Shown here piece by piece: positions 8,996 to 18,449 of a DNA stretch of 64,000 nt; position 1 is the first letter of the stretch, and the number at the start of each line of letters is the position of its first letter. The translations under genes were made by a program, and so were the position numbers. This DNA comes from Nitrospira sp. (GTDB lineage: Bacteria; Nitrospirota; Nitrospiria; Nitrospirales; Nitrospiraceae), in contig JARFXP010000001.1 in the NCBI GenBank assembly GCA_029194675.1, positions 62,001-126,000 of the forward strand, in the 5' to 3' direction. Below the pieces are notes generated by a model. It ran no database searches. It had not been told where the DNA came from and saw only the letters and a list, made by a program, of their open reading frames with translations.

Positions 8996-10482
8996 TACGC
9001 GCCTACCTGCGATTGATAGTTCCATAGTGTCTTGAGTCGCGGCCGCTCAACCTGCCAGAGATACCAACCGAATACTCCGGCCGTCGCCATGGCTAGGATT
9101 TCCGGTGTCCAGGGGATGGCGATGCGGGTCTGACCGACTCCGGTCCACAGCAATGCGCCGGCCACCAGGCCAAAGAGTCCGGTTCGGCCAAGCGATACAA
9201 ACATATCGTCAGTCGAAGTGCCGAGAAGCCGGCGCGTTTCCATCACTTGCATAGTTGTGCCGAACACATAGCTTGCCGTCAGCGAGACCGCGGCGCCGAA
9301 CACTCCGAGCGAGACCGTCATGGGAACGATCATCGTCAAGTACAGAGCACATTGTGCGAACCAACTTTTCACCTGAAGATCAGGCCGTCCCAAGCCATAG
9401 TGCAAGGAAGCCATGACACTGGCGTAACCGGCACAGACGGAATAAATGCAAAAGACTTGCAGAGAGTCGCTGATGGTGGTCCATTGCGGGCCGAATACGA
9501 TCGGAACCATGATGGGTGCCAAGGAACCTATTGCGACGGCAAGGGGAATATAGACGATGCCGATAAGTCCCATCTGCAGATCGAAGACACGAATCAGACC
9601 GAGTTGATCCCGCTGCAATGAAGCATAGGTCGGTACGCTGATTTGCTGCATGAGCGCTGTGGCACGAGCACCGATCAGGAGCGGAATGGTCAGCGCTACC
9701 TGATAAAATCCCAACGCTTCGGGTCCCAGCAGACGACCGATCACCAGCTCTCCCCCGGTCATGACGCCGAATGCGCACAGCGTGGTCAGGTTCGAATGTC
9801 CACCATACCGGACGAAATAAGAGAGCGCCGATAGCTTAAGGGACCGACCTGGAATACACGGTGCGATTCGGAAAGAAAGAAGACTCCCGATCGTCAAGCC
9901 GACCAACTGTCCGATGACCAGCGCCCACACGGTCCGATAGAGGATGGCGATGGTAAGGGTCACGACTGCTTCCACGATGCGTCGGACGACATCGATCGCG
10001 ACTCTTCGACGCAAGTCCAGCTTCTTCAGCATGAGCGCCAAAGCTGGGCTTTGGAGCCCTTGGATGATCAGGGCCCATGCATGGACTCGCAATAGAGACT
10101 CCAGCGCCGGCATGCGCATGATCTCACCGATCACACCCGCCATAATCCAGATCCCGCTGGCCATCAAGAGCCCTCTGGCGACAGACAATGTCCAGGCCGC
10201 CGCGAGGTCGTCTTCGCTGACGATCTCTTTGGCAATGAGTGCCGAGTCCAACCCCAGCTCACTGATGGTGAGCATTGCCAGCAAGACGGCGGCAGAGGCC
10301 GCCATCACACCGAAATCGGCCGGAGTCAGAATTCGTACCAATACCGCCAATTGAATGGCCGCGATCACTTTATCGAGCAGGAATCCTCCTCCGGTCCACC
10401 AACCGGCCCGGAGAATCCTCTGGCGTAAACGCAACGGACTCGATTCAGCGTCCTGGATACTCATCGACGACAAGTCAGTCAT
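8995..10482 (-). CDS. Oligosaccharide flippase, Wzx/MATE-like polysaccharide transporter
   Basis: A 495-residue protein with about 12-14 hydrophobic helices. It begins with a 25-residue polar lead, then GGFLLDKVIAAIQLAVLVRILTP and ADFGVMAASAAVLLAM. This is the lipopolysaccharide exporter/PST flavour of the MOP superfamily (YFGVMA.., DSALIA, LLGPEALGFYQVALTIPLL). It should flip the undecaprenyl-linked repeat unit to the periplasm, where the O-antigen ligase/polymerase encoded upstream can act. Its presence with Wza and Wzc homologues marks the locus as Wzy-dependent. It starts 24 bases after the GT4 gene at 10506-11693. Confidence 0.9.
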   Translation of the reverse strand: MTDLSSMSIQDAESSPLRLRQRILRAGWWTGGGFLLDKVIAAIQLAVLVRILTPADFGVMAASAAVLLAMLTISELGLDSALIAKEIVSEDDLAAAWTLSVARGLLMASGIWIMAGVIGEIMRMPALESLLRVHAWALIIQGLQSPALALMLKKLDLRRRVAIDVVRRIVEAVVTLTIAILYRTVWALVIGQLVGLTIGSLLSFRIAPCIPGRSLKLSALSYFVRYGGHSNLTTLCAFGVMTGGELVIGRLLGPEALGFYQVALTIPLLIGARATALMQQISVPTYASLQRDQLGLIRVFDLQMGLIGIVYIPLAVAIGSLAPIMVPIVFGPQWTTISDSLQVFCIYSVCAGYASVMASLHYGLGRPDLQVKSWFAQCALYLTMIVPMTVSLGVFGAAVSLTASYVFGTTMQVMETRRLLGTSTDDMFVSLGRTGLFGLVAGALLWTGVGQTRIAIPWTPEILAMATAGVFGWYLWQVERPRLKTLWNYQSQVGA

Positions 10483-10505
10483 GGCCTTTTGGAACCGTGA
10501 TTTGT

Positions 10506-11693
10506 TTAAGCCGCCGATTTCATTTCCGCAACCGCGTGATCACAAACCTGATCAAGTTGCGCAGCCCGCGAGGCCCAGGTATGAGATTGGACCACGGCCA
10601 TCCGTCCCCGTTCGCCCATACTTCTCCGAAGACCTTGGTCGACTAAGAGACAAAGAAGTTGACGGGCAAGATCGGTAGGATCCTCGGCTTTAGCCGACAA
10701 ACCACAGCGCAACTCCTCAACGGTGTCCCCATATCCAGGACCGGTTGTCGCAACAACAGGTCGCCCGCAAGCCAGGTATTCCCACAGCTTCATCGAATCT
10801 CCAGGGTAGGAACGAGTCTTCCGATGCAACACCACACAGACATCTGACGCCGCGATCCACTTTGGAATCATGTCGAAGTCGACACGCCCGATGAATTGAA
10901 CGTGAGCAGAGAGTTGTAACTGTCGAACCTGTTCCTCGAGAGCCCTTTTCGTTTGTCCATCTCCGACCATGAGACATTGAACCGTGGGGAAGGACCTCGC
11001 AAGGACGGCGATGGCGGCGACGAGTGTGTCGAGACCATGCCAGGGGAAGAATCCACCGACAAATGTGATGTAAGGGCCCTGAAGAGAGAGGCCGAGTTCC
11101 GCTCTGAGTTGTTTTTGAGGCTGTGGAAAGAAGTGATCCGGATCAACCCCATTTCTGATGACGGAACATCGCTTCGTATTGATGGGTTCTAACTTCCCAA
11201 GACCGATCAATACCTCCGGACACACGCTTACTAATGCGGTCGCCTTCCTGGAAGCGAGACGAAGACCATAGGAGAGTAGCCCGTGAAGAGGCTGACGGCT
11301 CCATAGGCCTTGGATTTCCTCAAGAGGAAGTCCGTTTACAAAATACACAACCGGACAATTGCTGGTTCTAAGTGCCCAGAGCGGGGCCAGCTGTCCCGGT
11401 GAATCAAACCACAGCAACACCTCTGGACGCCGTGCCAACAAAAGCCTTTTCAACATTCTCATGGAACCCCAGAAAAAAGAAAAAGGGCGCAACCCACCCC
11501 ACCGCACCACTGGGACAAACGCAGCATGCACCTGAGTCGAAGCCGCGAGGGCGATTCTCTTTCGCTCTGACTGCGGAGCCACTAGAGTGACTTCGTGACC
11601 GCGCAATGCGAGTGCCTTGGCAAGCTCCAGCACCTGTCGGGAACCACCGGCAGCCACCCCAATGTCTTCATCACAATACGTGAGAATGCGCAC
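10506..11693 (-). CDS. GT4-family glycosyltransferase
   Basis: A 395-residue GT-B protein with a GTG start at 11693 inside the last 23 bases of the previous gene. It shows MRILTYCDEDIGVAAGGSRQ with the Gly-Gly loop. YITFVGGFFPWHGLDTLVAAI opens the second domain, followed by CLMVGDGQTKRALEEQV. The GT4 donor site reads SYPGDSMKLWEYLACGRPVV, with Lys-Leu-Trp-Glu-Tyr in place of the usual E-x7-E start, a variant common in WsaF/PelF-like exopolysaccharide enzymes. It shares its architecture with the neighbour at 11671-12858, so an old duplication is possible. The sugar is unknown. Confidence 0.9.
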   Translation of the reverse strand: MRILTYCDEDIGVAAGGSRQVLELAKALALRGHEVTLVAPQSERKRIALAASTQVHAAFVPVVRWGGLRPFSFFWGSMRMLKRLLLARRPEVLLWFDSPGQLAPLWALRTSNCPVVYFVNGLPLEEIQGLWSRQPLHGLLSYGLRLASRKATALVSVCPEVLIGLGKLEPINTKRCSVIRNGVDPDHFFPQPQKQLRAELGLSLQGPYITFVGGFFPWHGLDTLVAAIAVLARSFPTVQCLMVGDGQTKRALEEQVRQLQLSAHVQFIGRVDFDMIPKWIAASDVCVVLHRKTRSYPGDSMKLWEYLACGRPVVATTGPGYGDTVEELRCGLSAKAEDPTDLARQLLCLLVDQGLRRSMGERGRMAVVQSHTWASRAAQLDQVCDHAVAEMKSAA

Positions 11694-12858
11694 GCCGGAT
11701 GACTCCCAGGTCTTTGCCGACCCATTGACGAAGTTGCTCTACGATAGCCGTCCAGGAGAACCTCTCTTCAACAAATCGACGCCCCTGCCTACCCAACCGC
11801 GCACACCGACCTGGATCATTCAACAGGGCAAGAATCGCATCGGCCAGCGGACGAGGATCGTCCGGCTGGACAAGCTGCACACCGCTGTCAGGAGTAAATG
11901 TCGATACGACGCTGGGGATCGCGCTTGCGACGACCGGACGATGGCAGGCTAAATAGTCAAAGAGCTTAACCGGCGAAGTTTCTCCTCGATCCCCGCGGAA
12001 TGGTGCGACACACACGCTCATCGCACCAATCCAAGTCGGCACCTCCCAGTAAGGGACTCGGCCAACCCACGTAACACTGCCGCCGAATCCCATCTCCTTG
12101 GCCTGTTGCTTCAGTTCTTCAACCGCTTCTCCGTCCCCCACAAGTAGAAGCTCAGCCGATGGATGGACCCGCCTGACCAACACCATCGCGTCGAGCAAAC
12201 AAGCCAATCCTTGGTATCGATAGAAGCTTCCGACGAACCCGACGTACGGCCGATCCGGCAAAAGCCCCAGTTCCAGGCGACTGGCCACCGCCTCTCGCGC
12301 GGCAAACCGTTGCACATCGGTGCCACTCGGAAGTACAGCGATCCGCTCAAGCGGGACCCCATACCGTTCCTGAAGCAATGCCCGCAATCCCTCTGTCAGA
12401 ACAACGATGCGATCGCAACGTTTCAACGCCAACCGGGTCAACAGATGCGTGAACCCACGGACAAGCTTTCTCTGGTTTCCAGGCCATTGGGGAACTGGTT
12501 CGCCGTTGACTTCGCAGACGCACGGCACGCGGAGCAATTTGGCCAAGATTAGTGCATGCGGACTGTCCATCCATCGGTAGTACACGATATCCGGCCTGAT
12601 GATGAGCGCTTGCATCAGGCCATGCACGAACGACAACAACGCATATGACAGTGGACGGATCAGCGGCAGATGAATAAGGGGAATCGGAATGACCGTACAG
12701 ATTCGTTGAGCTCGTGCCGATCGATACCGCGGAGGGAAAAGCGTCACTCTGTCTCCAACGTCGGTTAAGGCATCGGCCAGCGCCCAGATACGCACCAGTC
12801 CGACAGGATCATGCGGGGCATCCCGCTCATACCAATAACAAAAGAGAAACCACGTCAC
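11671..12858 (-). CDS. GT4-family glycosyltransferase
   Basis: A 395-residue protein. I place the start at GTG 12858 because it overlaps the ligase stop (GTGA) and follows a perfect AGGAGG; the ATG at 12939 would lie inside the ligase. The N-terminal domain has DPVGLVRIWALADALTDVGD. The second domain has VGFVGSFYRYQGLACLLDAM, LLLVGDGEAVEELKQQA and TSPVKLFDYLACHRPVVAS. The S-P-V-K-L-F-D-Y element is the donor-site variant where the first Glu of E-x7-E is replaced. It belongs with the cytoplasmic assembly enzymes of the polysaccharide repeat. The family is clear and the donor unassigned. Confidence 0.9.
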   Translation of the reverse strand: MTWFLFCYWYERDAPHDPVGLVRIWALADALTDVGDRVTLFPPRYRSARAQRICTVIPIPLIHLPLIRPLSYALLSFVHGLMQALIIRPDIVYYRWMDSPHALILAKLLRVPCVCEVNGEPVPQWPGNQRKLVRGFTHLLTRLALKRCDRIVVLTEGLRALLQERYGVPLERIAVLPSGTDVQRFAAREAVASRLELGLLPDRPYVGFVGSFYRYQGLACLLDAMVLVRRVHPSAELLLVGDGEAVEELKQQAKEMGFGGSVTWVGRVPYWEVPTWIGAMSVCVAPFRGDRGETSPVKLFDYLACHRPVVASAIPSVVSTFTPDSGVQLVQPDDPRPLADAILALLNDPGRCARLGRQGRRFVEERFSWTAIVEQLRQWVGKDLGVIRRAHSHVL

Positions 12859-14237
12859 AGGGCCTCCTCTGGCTTGATCAATGGCTCGGCCTGGGTAGAC
12901 AGGACGGGCAATAGCATGACTAACCCAGCGCAGAGCCAAAACGGTTCCATGATGCGGATGATGATGAATGTATTGGCTCCGATCCCATGCGCGAGCATGG
13001 CGACTAACGCCAAGAGAAACCCGTGTGCCAACCCTTTGGCAAAGGGATCGGCTTGAGACAAGAACGACTCACGGGCACAGCGCCAAAGTCGATAGATAAT
13101 GAACCCAAAGGCGACCAGTCCGGCGAGACCGGTCTCACCGATGATTTTGACGTATTGCGCGTCGGCCCATGCATACCCAGTAATCCCTCGCCCAAGAATA
13201 GGATCATGGACCCAGTCCTTGAGAATATATGCCCATGATTTCAGGCGCTCCGTTGTAGAGAGGTCCAGTCCCACGTGACCCACTTTGATCTCTCCGCCAT
13301 ATTGACGGCCAAAAAATGTTTCATTGACCCGTTGTTTCACATTGGGAGGCGCCAGCAATGGAACCAATGCAATGACGACAAGCAACAGTGTCAGTACCCG
13401 CGGACGTCTCCACTGGGTCAACCCTACCGCCATGAGGAGGACGACGCCGGCCAGGTATGAAGATCGCGACAAGGTGGCCATCAAGGCCAAGACGGCAAAT
13501 GCACCGAGTACCAACAATGCGACGCGAATCGGGCCGAACTGAACATGCAGCAAGAGCCCTGTCATGATAGCCAGAAGGAACACCAAGTAGCCGCCCAACG
13601 TATTCGGCTCTCCGCTTTCACCTTCAAACGGGGCTGAGGCACGCTGGCCGCTCGGTATTTGGGAAATCGCATACAAGCTGACAAGAAGGCCGACGGTAAG
13701 GAGGGCCACCACGAGGCCTACCACCTGCTGCTGAGACCGCACATGGTTGACGACCATAAAAAATACGAAAAAATATTCGAAGTACTTCAGAACAAAGAAA
13801 AACCCCGTCATGGGTCTGACATGTCCGTTCAGAACACCAACTAAAGTTGAGACAACACAGATCGCCATGTACGCAGCGATCGGTCGGTTCAGTGGTGTCT
13901 CACGAAATAAAGCCAGTTCACGATAGACAATGTTCTTGACTAACCAACTAAATCCAATGACAACTAATAGAATGTCGTCCATCCGAAACGACAACTCTCG
14001 CCCACCGACACCACGTCCTTCGATCCGCCCGATCGCGACCTCGGGAGACAACAGCATGGAAGCAATCAGCAGGTAGAGAGCAGCAGAGACGGAGGTGAAG
14101 GCCGTCAGAACGATCAAAAACCCCACGACGGCTTGCATGCCGACTGTGGGGGTCGTGAGTGTGAGACCAACTGCGGTGACGGCGGCTAGTACAGCGATAA
14201 CCAGACTATCTTGGGGACTGATGGTTGCTTGTTGCAT
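12855..14237 (-). CDS. O-antigen ligase / Wzy-like polymerase family membrane protein
   Basis: A 460-residue protein with about 11 membrane helices and one larger extracytoplasmic loop. That loop (residues about 340-395) holds the region following FFGRQYGGEIKVGHVGLDLS, then DPILGRGITGYAWADAQYVK and IIGETGLAGLVAFGF. The G-x-G-x-G plus late H/E pattern is that of the Wzy_C (PF04932) family. Members either polymerise lipid-linked repeats or ligate chains to lipid A or other acceptors. In a locus with a flippase and Wzc, a polymerase role is the likelier reading. The start ATG at 14237 lies 23 bases after the Wzc homologue stop. Confidence 0.87.
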   Translation of the reverse strand: MQQATISPQDSLVIAVLAAVTAVGLTLTTPTVGMQAVVGFLIVLTAFTSVSAALYLLIASMLLSPEVAIGRIEGRGVGGRELSFRMDDILLVVIGFSWLVKNIVYRELALFRETPLNRPIAAYMAICVVSTLVGVLNGHVRPMTGFFFVLKYFEYFFVFFMVVNHVRSQQQVVGLVVALLTVGLLVSLYAISQIPSGQRASAPFEGESGEPNTLGGYLVFLLAIMTGLLLHVQFGPIRVALLVLGAFAVLALMATLSRSSYLAGVVLLMAVGLTQWRRPRVLTLLLVVIALVPLLAPPNVKQRVNETFFGRQYGGEIKVGHVGLDLSTTERLKSWAYILKDWVHDPILGRGITGYAWADAQYVKIIGETGLAGLVAFGFIIYRLWRCARESFLSQADPFAKGLAHGFLLALVAMLAHGIGANTFIIIRIMEPFWLCAGLVMLLPVLSTQAEPLIKPEEAL

Positions 14238-14260
14238 GACACGGAGCCTCCTCCGTCTGG

Positions 14261-16402
14261 TTATCGGTGCTCATACCGATAGAGTCCGTACTCCGGCGTC
14301 ACTTCCGACTTCACATTGGTCAAGACCACGCCGAGAACATTCGCCTGGGCATGGTCGAGCAGGAATTTGGCTCGCTTCAGGGCGTTCCGCCCGATCCGAC
14401 CAACCTGATACACCAAGATGGTCCCATCGACACGCGAGCTGAAGGCCACCGCGTCCGTCACGGGAAGAATTGGTGGTGTGTCGATCAGCACGATGTCGTA
14501 ATCTGCTTGCATTTCTGATGTCAGCGTCTTGATTTTATTAATATTCAAGAACTCGTTGGGGTTTCCGGATTCTGACCCACTGGTGAGCACGTGAAGGTTA
14601 TCCAACCCAGGGGTATTCATGACTCGATCGACACCAACGGTCCCAAGCATAAGATCCGTGGCCGAACGGACGTAGGATCGCCAGGAAGTGGCCCCGAGCA
14701 ATGCATCGACCAATCCCGGCTCGCGGTCCAACCCCAGCCGTTGGTGCACGATCGGCTTGCGGAGATCGGCGTCCACCAGCAGCACCTTCATCCCTTCTTG
14801 AGCCATGGTGATCGCCAGGTTGATGACGCAGGTGCTCTTACCCTCTCCTAGACCGGCGCTGGTAAAAATAATCGATTTGACTCGGCGATCCATGCTGGCG
14901 AATTGAATGTTTGTCCGAAGCGAGCGAAGGCTCTCCGACAAGACGGATTTTGGGTCGAGAAGGCAGATCAACTTCGATAAACTCTCCGCCACAGCGGAAG
15001 GTGTATCAGGAGGCAGGGTTTCTTGGGCCATGTCTTTGAGCGCTTTGTGATCAAACTGGGGAATGATTCCCAAGACAGGCACTTTGAGAAACTCCTCGAC
15101 CCCTTCGATGGTTCCTATGGAGGTATCAAAGGATTCACGACCGAACGCAAGCACAACACCCAGCACACATCCCATCAGCGATCCGATCATCAAGTTCAAT
15201 GTGACGTTCGATGCGTTGATAGGTTTGTTCGGCGTCATGGCTGGAGCAATAATCGTCACTTCTTCAATCCGCTCTGCTCCTTTAATCAACAATTCCTGGT
15301 GTTTGGCCTTGAGGGTCGCCAGAAGATCCGTATTCACCTTGACCTCGCGTTCCAAGCGGCTCATGTGAATGGCGGATCGAGGGTACCCTAGATAGCGCTG
15401 TCGGTAGTGGTTCCGCTGTTTTTGAAGCGCGTTCTCTCGATCACTCAGCGTGGCCACCTTTGATTTCAGCTCCTGAATCATCTCCAACTTGACATTGTCG
15501 ATCTTCTTTTGTTGTTCGGTGACTTGCGGATGATCGAACGTGTAATTGATCAGTAGGGTATCTCGTTCTTGGATCAGATCCAGCAGCCGTCGATTCAGGA
15601 TTGTGAGGAGCGCACTCGGTTCTTCCGTAAAAATCCTCCCGTTCTTCTGATGACCGATCACGGCGTCCGATCGTTTCAAGACCTCGATTTGTCGCTGGCC
15701 TTCGGTGCGCTGTCGCAAGACGTCGTTGGACTGTTCTTCAAGCTTGGTGAAAGTATCCAACGCCGCTCGGGCTTCGTCCGAAAGAAACACCTGCCCTTCC
15801 TCTTCCTTGAAAGCCCGCAACGCTTCCTCGGAGTCATTGAGCCGCTTTTCCAAATTCTCCAGCTGTTCTTCGACGAACCGACGGGATTCGGTCACAAGTC
15901 GATTGCGCGCGGCGATATTTTCCACTCGGTAGGCCGTCGCTGCAGAATTGGCCATCCGTTCCGCCTGTTCCGGGTTATCAGACGTCGCTGAAATGCGAAT
16001 GATGTTGGTATCACCCTCGCGTTGCGCCGCAATTTCTTGGCCGAGGTTGTACACAATGTTCAAATAGGTGGCCGAGCGTTTCTCCTCTTCTGACGAATCA
16101 TGAGACACTCGTCCCAGATCCATCCCCACCCGCTCCATGACGGGAAAGCTTCGAATGAATTCGATCTGAGTGCTGAGATCGTTCACACTTGAGTATGAGA
16201 GCGACTCCAGGAGTTGCTGGGCCACCGTTGTACTGCGTTCGAACTTTACCCTTGCGGAGGCTTCGTATATTGGGTTTGGTTTCAGGAGCTCTGAGAAGAG
16301 GACCGTGAACAGTACCACCATGACGGCGGAAAGCAGGATCATGTACTTGCGCTTCTTCAGGATCAGCCAGTAATCGATGACGTTCAATTCGTATTGTGCC
16401 AT
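14261..16402 (-). CDS. Polysaccharide co-polymerase with tyrosine autokinase domain (Wzc/CapAB-like)
   Basis: A 713-residue inner-membrane protein. It has a short N-terminal tail, a first membrane helix (YMILLSAVMVVLFTVLFSEL), a long periplasmic Wzz region with coiled coils (about 60-400) and a second helix (TLNLMIGSLMGCVLGVVLAF). A cytoplasmic BY-kinase domain follows. There the Walker A is SAGLGEGKSTCVINLA, the Walker A' is KVLLVDADLRKP and the Walker B is YDIVLIDTPP. The C-terminal tail has only two nearby tyrosines (GLYRYEHR), fewer than the classic cluster, so autophosphorylation sites may be limited. It should control chain length and export together with the Wza homologue encoded 27 bases upstream. 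Confidence 0.93.
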   Translation of the reverse strand: MAQYELNVIDYWLILKKRKYMILLSAVMVVLFTVLFSELLKPNPIYEASARVKFERSTTVAQQLLESLSYSSVNDLSTQIEFIRSFPVMERVGMDLGRVSHDSSEEEKRSATYLNIVYNLGQEIAAQREGDTNIIRISATSDNPEQAERMANSAATAYRVENIAARNRLVTESRRFVEEQLENLEKRLNDSEEALRAFKEEEGQVFLSDEARAALDTFTKLEEQSNDVLRQRTEGQRQIEVLKRSDAVIGHQKNGRIFTEEPSALLTILNRRLLDLIQERDTLLINYTFDHPQVTEQQKKIDNVKLEMIQELKSKVATLSDRENALQKQRNHYRQRYLGYPRSAIHMSRLEREVKVNTDLLATLKAKHQELLIKGAERIEEVTIIAPAMTPNKPINASNVTLNLMIGSLMGCVLGVVLAFGRESFDTSIGTIEGVEEFLKVPVLGIIPQFDHKALKDMAQETLPPDTPSAVAESLSKLICLLDPKSVLSESLRSLRTNIQFASMDRRVKSIIFTSAGLGEGKSTCVINLAITMAQEGMKVLLVDADLRKPIVHQRLGLDREPGLVDALLGATSWRSYVRSATDLMLGTVGVDRVMNTPGLDNLHVLTSGSESGNPNEFLNINKIKTLTSEMQADYDIVLIDTPPILPVTDAVAFSSRVDGTILVYQVGRIGRNALKRAKFLLDHAQANVLGVVLTNVKSEVTPEYGLYRYEHR

Positions 16403-16429
16403 CTGTGATCCGTTTCTCTACCTATCGAT

Positions 16430-17224
16430 CTATGGCCTAACCGTCATGAACGCCGGGATCAGAAACGCCGGATAAAGCGGCATCATGGCGACTTGAACAA
16501 TCGGCATCATCTTCAGCGCCGCTTCTTTCGCATCACCCAGGTGCTCACGTGGGACATAAATCACGTCATTCTCCTCGAGGGGGATGTTTCGCGAAAGATC
16601 GCCGTATGTGAATACACGCGCGAGGTCCGCCGTCAGAATATGCGGCTTGGTGAAATCTCCTCCTCGAACCACTCGAATCTCTTCCAATAGCGCGGTCTCT
16701 TGGAAGTTGTCTGCTGCGGCGAGGGCCTGCAGAACCGTCATATTCCTCGCCATGGGAACCATGCCGGGTTTCTTGACGTCCCCGAATACAAAGACGCGTT
16801 TGACCTTGAGCAGCTTTTTTTTCAGAGCGATCTGAGCACGGGGCTCTCGCATGAAGGGTCTGGCCGACTCCTGCACCCGCCGTTCAGCCTCAGCCACCGT
16901 GATACCTCCGACGTCGATCTCCATGAATCCCACGGATACGGATCCGTTCTCGCGTACCAAGCTGCTGTACTTTTCTTCTCCCGCTCCTCTACGGATAACG
17001 ACCTCCAGGGTGTCTCCCGCCTCGATCGGTGTTTCCGAAGTTGGGACCGTCTCGTCCGCATACACATCGCCCTTCGGCAAGGGTGGAAGCGCATGAGGAG
17101 TTATAGGCACGGCGGATGGGGGCAAGGTGGATTGTCCGGGGTTTCGACAACCAGCCAGAAGCAAGAGCCCGATTTCGGCCAGCAATAGACCGACCGCTAC
17201 TGATTCCTTCCGAAGCTGCCGCAT
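16430..17224 (-). CDS. Polysaccharide export lipoprotein, Wza-like
   Basis: A 264-residue protein with a signal peptide ending in the lipobox LLAGC, predicting lipidation at Cys 26. The poly_export domain follows (IEAGDTLEVVIRRG, then VSVGFMEIDVGGITVAEAER). A SLBB-like segment (RVFVFGDVKKPGMVPMARNM) and the end ENDVIYVPR complete it. At 264 residues it is shorter than E. coli Wza (about 380), having apparently one SLBB repeat. The C-terminal 40 residues are hydrophobic and could form the membrane-spanning element. It should form the outer-membrane export channel or its periplasmic part. The HD-GYP gene ends 10 bases upstream. Confidence 0.9.
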   Translation of the reverse strand: MRQLRKESVAVGLLLAEIGLLLLAGCRNPGQSTLPPSAVPITPHALPPLPKGDVYADETVPTSETPIEAGDTLEVVIRRGAGEEKYSSLVRENGSVSVGFMEIDVGGITVAEAERRVQESARPFMREPRAQIALKKKLLKVKRVFVFGDVKKPGMVPMARNMTVLQALAAADNFQETALLEEIRVVRGGDFTKPHILTADLARVFTYGDLSRNIPLEENDVIYVPREHLGDAKEAALKMMPIVQVAMMPLYPAFLIPAFMTVRP

Positions 17225-17234
17225 ACAGTCTCTC

Positions 17235-18188
17235 CTACAAGACTATCCCAGTTTGCACGACCTCCACGATATGCGAGGACGTGGCTTGCGACAGGTCCAC
17301 CTCGCTTGTTTCCCCGAGCTTAGAAATCGCCACCAGAGGCCGGAGTGGATAGCGCGAATTGACCTTCGTCACCGTCCCGTTTTCGCCCGTATTGAGGCGT
17401 ACGTCGGTTCCAATCGGATAGAGAGTGATCTGATCCCCCAAGGCTTTCAACACAGGGAGAGAAAACGCCGTCTTGGCATGGAGAAGCAACTCACGGACTC
17501 CCTGGTGGGGCGTAAGGCGCTTGCGATAGGGTCTTAGCGTGACCATCGCATCGAGTGTATCGACCATTCCAATGACCTGTGCAGACTCGGCAATCTGCCT
17601 GTCTTTAAGTCGACATGGATATCCGCTGCCATCACACCGCTCATGTTCCTGCGCAATGATCGTCGAGACCCATTCAAACGCACTACCCTGGCCCGCGAGA
17701 ATCCGACGGCCTCGTTCAGGATGAGTACGAATCAGATCTCGTTCTTCCTCAGGTAGGGCTTCTCTTCTCTCGACGAGTGATACCGGGAGGGTCCACATAC
17801 CGATGTCGTGCAACAGGCCTGCCAACACCAGCCGTTCCAAGTTCTGCTGAGAGTACTGTAGCCCCATGCCGACTTTGGCTCCCAAGACTGCGACATGGAG
17901 CGCATTGTCTAAGACATAGTCCTCGGCTTGATCGCTCAAGGCCCACCTGACGAGTTCGTCGCTGTGAGTGAGGAGCTGTACCAACTGTCTGGCGAGAGCT
18001 GTACATCCTGTGAGCTGTGGGCTCCTACTTGAACGAACCGCCTCTCTGATCTTCCATAGCTCATGCCTTGTCGAAACACACCAAGAACGATCGCTGTTCA
18101 GAGATGAGGATCCCAGCTTCGGGGACAATGCTCCCCCATTCTGCGAATCAGGCGTACGCTCTCGGATCAAGTCAGAAAGCCTTGCCAC
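17235..18188 (-). CDS. HD-GYP domain protein, probable cyclic-di-GMP phosphodiesterase
   Basis: A 317-residue protein with a GTG start at 18188. The HD-GYP domain covers about residues 70-250. It keeps the HD pair (LLHDIGMWTLP), the HE..DGSGYP signature and the late D-x-x-DA motif (MVDTLDAM). The usual Lys after HDIG is Met here, and the residue pattern around the first metal site is looser than in canonical enzymes, so activity is likely but not sure. The last 60 residues form the small beta domain often seen after HD-GYP (PIGTDVRLNTGENGTV). Sitting at the head of the polysaccharide locus, it may tie glycan production to c-di-GMP levels. Confidence 0.85.
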   Translation of the reverse strand: MARLSDLIRERTPDSQNGGALSPKLGSSSLNSDRSWCVSTRHELWKIREAVRSSRSPQLTGCTALARQLVQLLTHSDELVRWALSDQAEDYVLDNALHVAVLGAKVGMGLQYSQQNLERLVLAGLLHDIGMWTLPVSLVERREALPEEERDLIRTHPERGRRILAGQGSAFEWVSTIIAQEHERCDGSGYPCRLKDRQIAESAQVIGMVDTLDAMVTLRPYRKRLTPHQGVRELLLHAKTAFSLPVLKALGDQITLYPIGTDVRLNTGENGTVTKVNSRYPLRPLVAISKLGETSEVDLSQATSSHIVEVVQTGIVL

Positions 18189-18227
18189 CCTTGTGTTTAC
18201 TCCTGTGACTCTGGATGCATCATGACC

Positions 18228-18404
18228 TTACTTATTCACAACCTTTCTCGCGACAGGATCCGGCCGTGGGTTGAGCCTATTCAGCTCTCGCTCCAACGTG
18301 GCGCGGATGAAACCACTCGTCGTGTATCCCTGTTGCTTGAGGGCGTCGAGTTGCTCCTTCAACTCGATAGGAAGTTGAACAACAATGCGAACAAGCTTGG
18401 ACAT
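18228..18404 (-). CDS. Ribbon-helix-helix (CopG/Arc-like) DNA-binding protein
   Basis: A 58-residue protein. The ATG at 18404 has AAAGGGAG eight bases upstream, so it is preferred over the frame start at 18425. The sequence VRIVVQLPIELKEQLDALKQQ, then TTSGFIRATLERELNRL is a textbook ribbon-helix-helix: a basic strand, a helix, a turn with Gly/Ser, and a second helix. It has no toxin partner beside it; the next gene is the HD-GYP protein 39 bases on. It may regulate the polysaccharide operon, which is inference. Confidence 0.75.
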   Translation of the reverse strand: MSKLVRIVVQLPIELKEQLDALKQQGYTTSGFIRATLERELNRLNPRPDPVARKVVNK

Positions 18405-18449
18405 GATTGCGACTCCCTTTGGCAAAGTACTAGCCCGGCATGGAACTTC

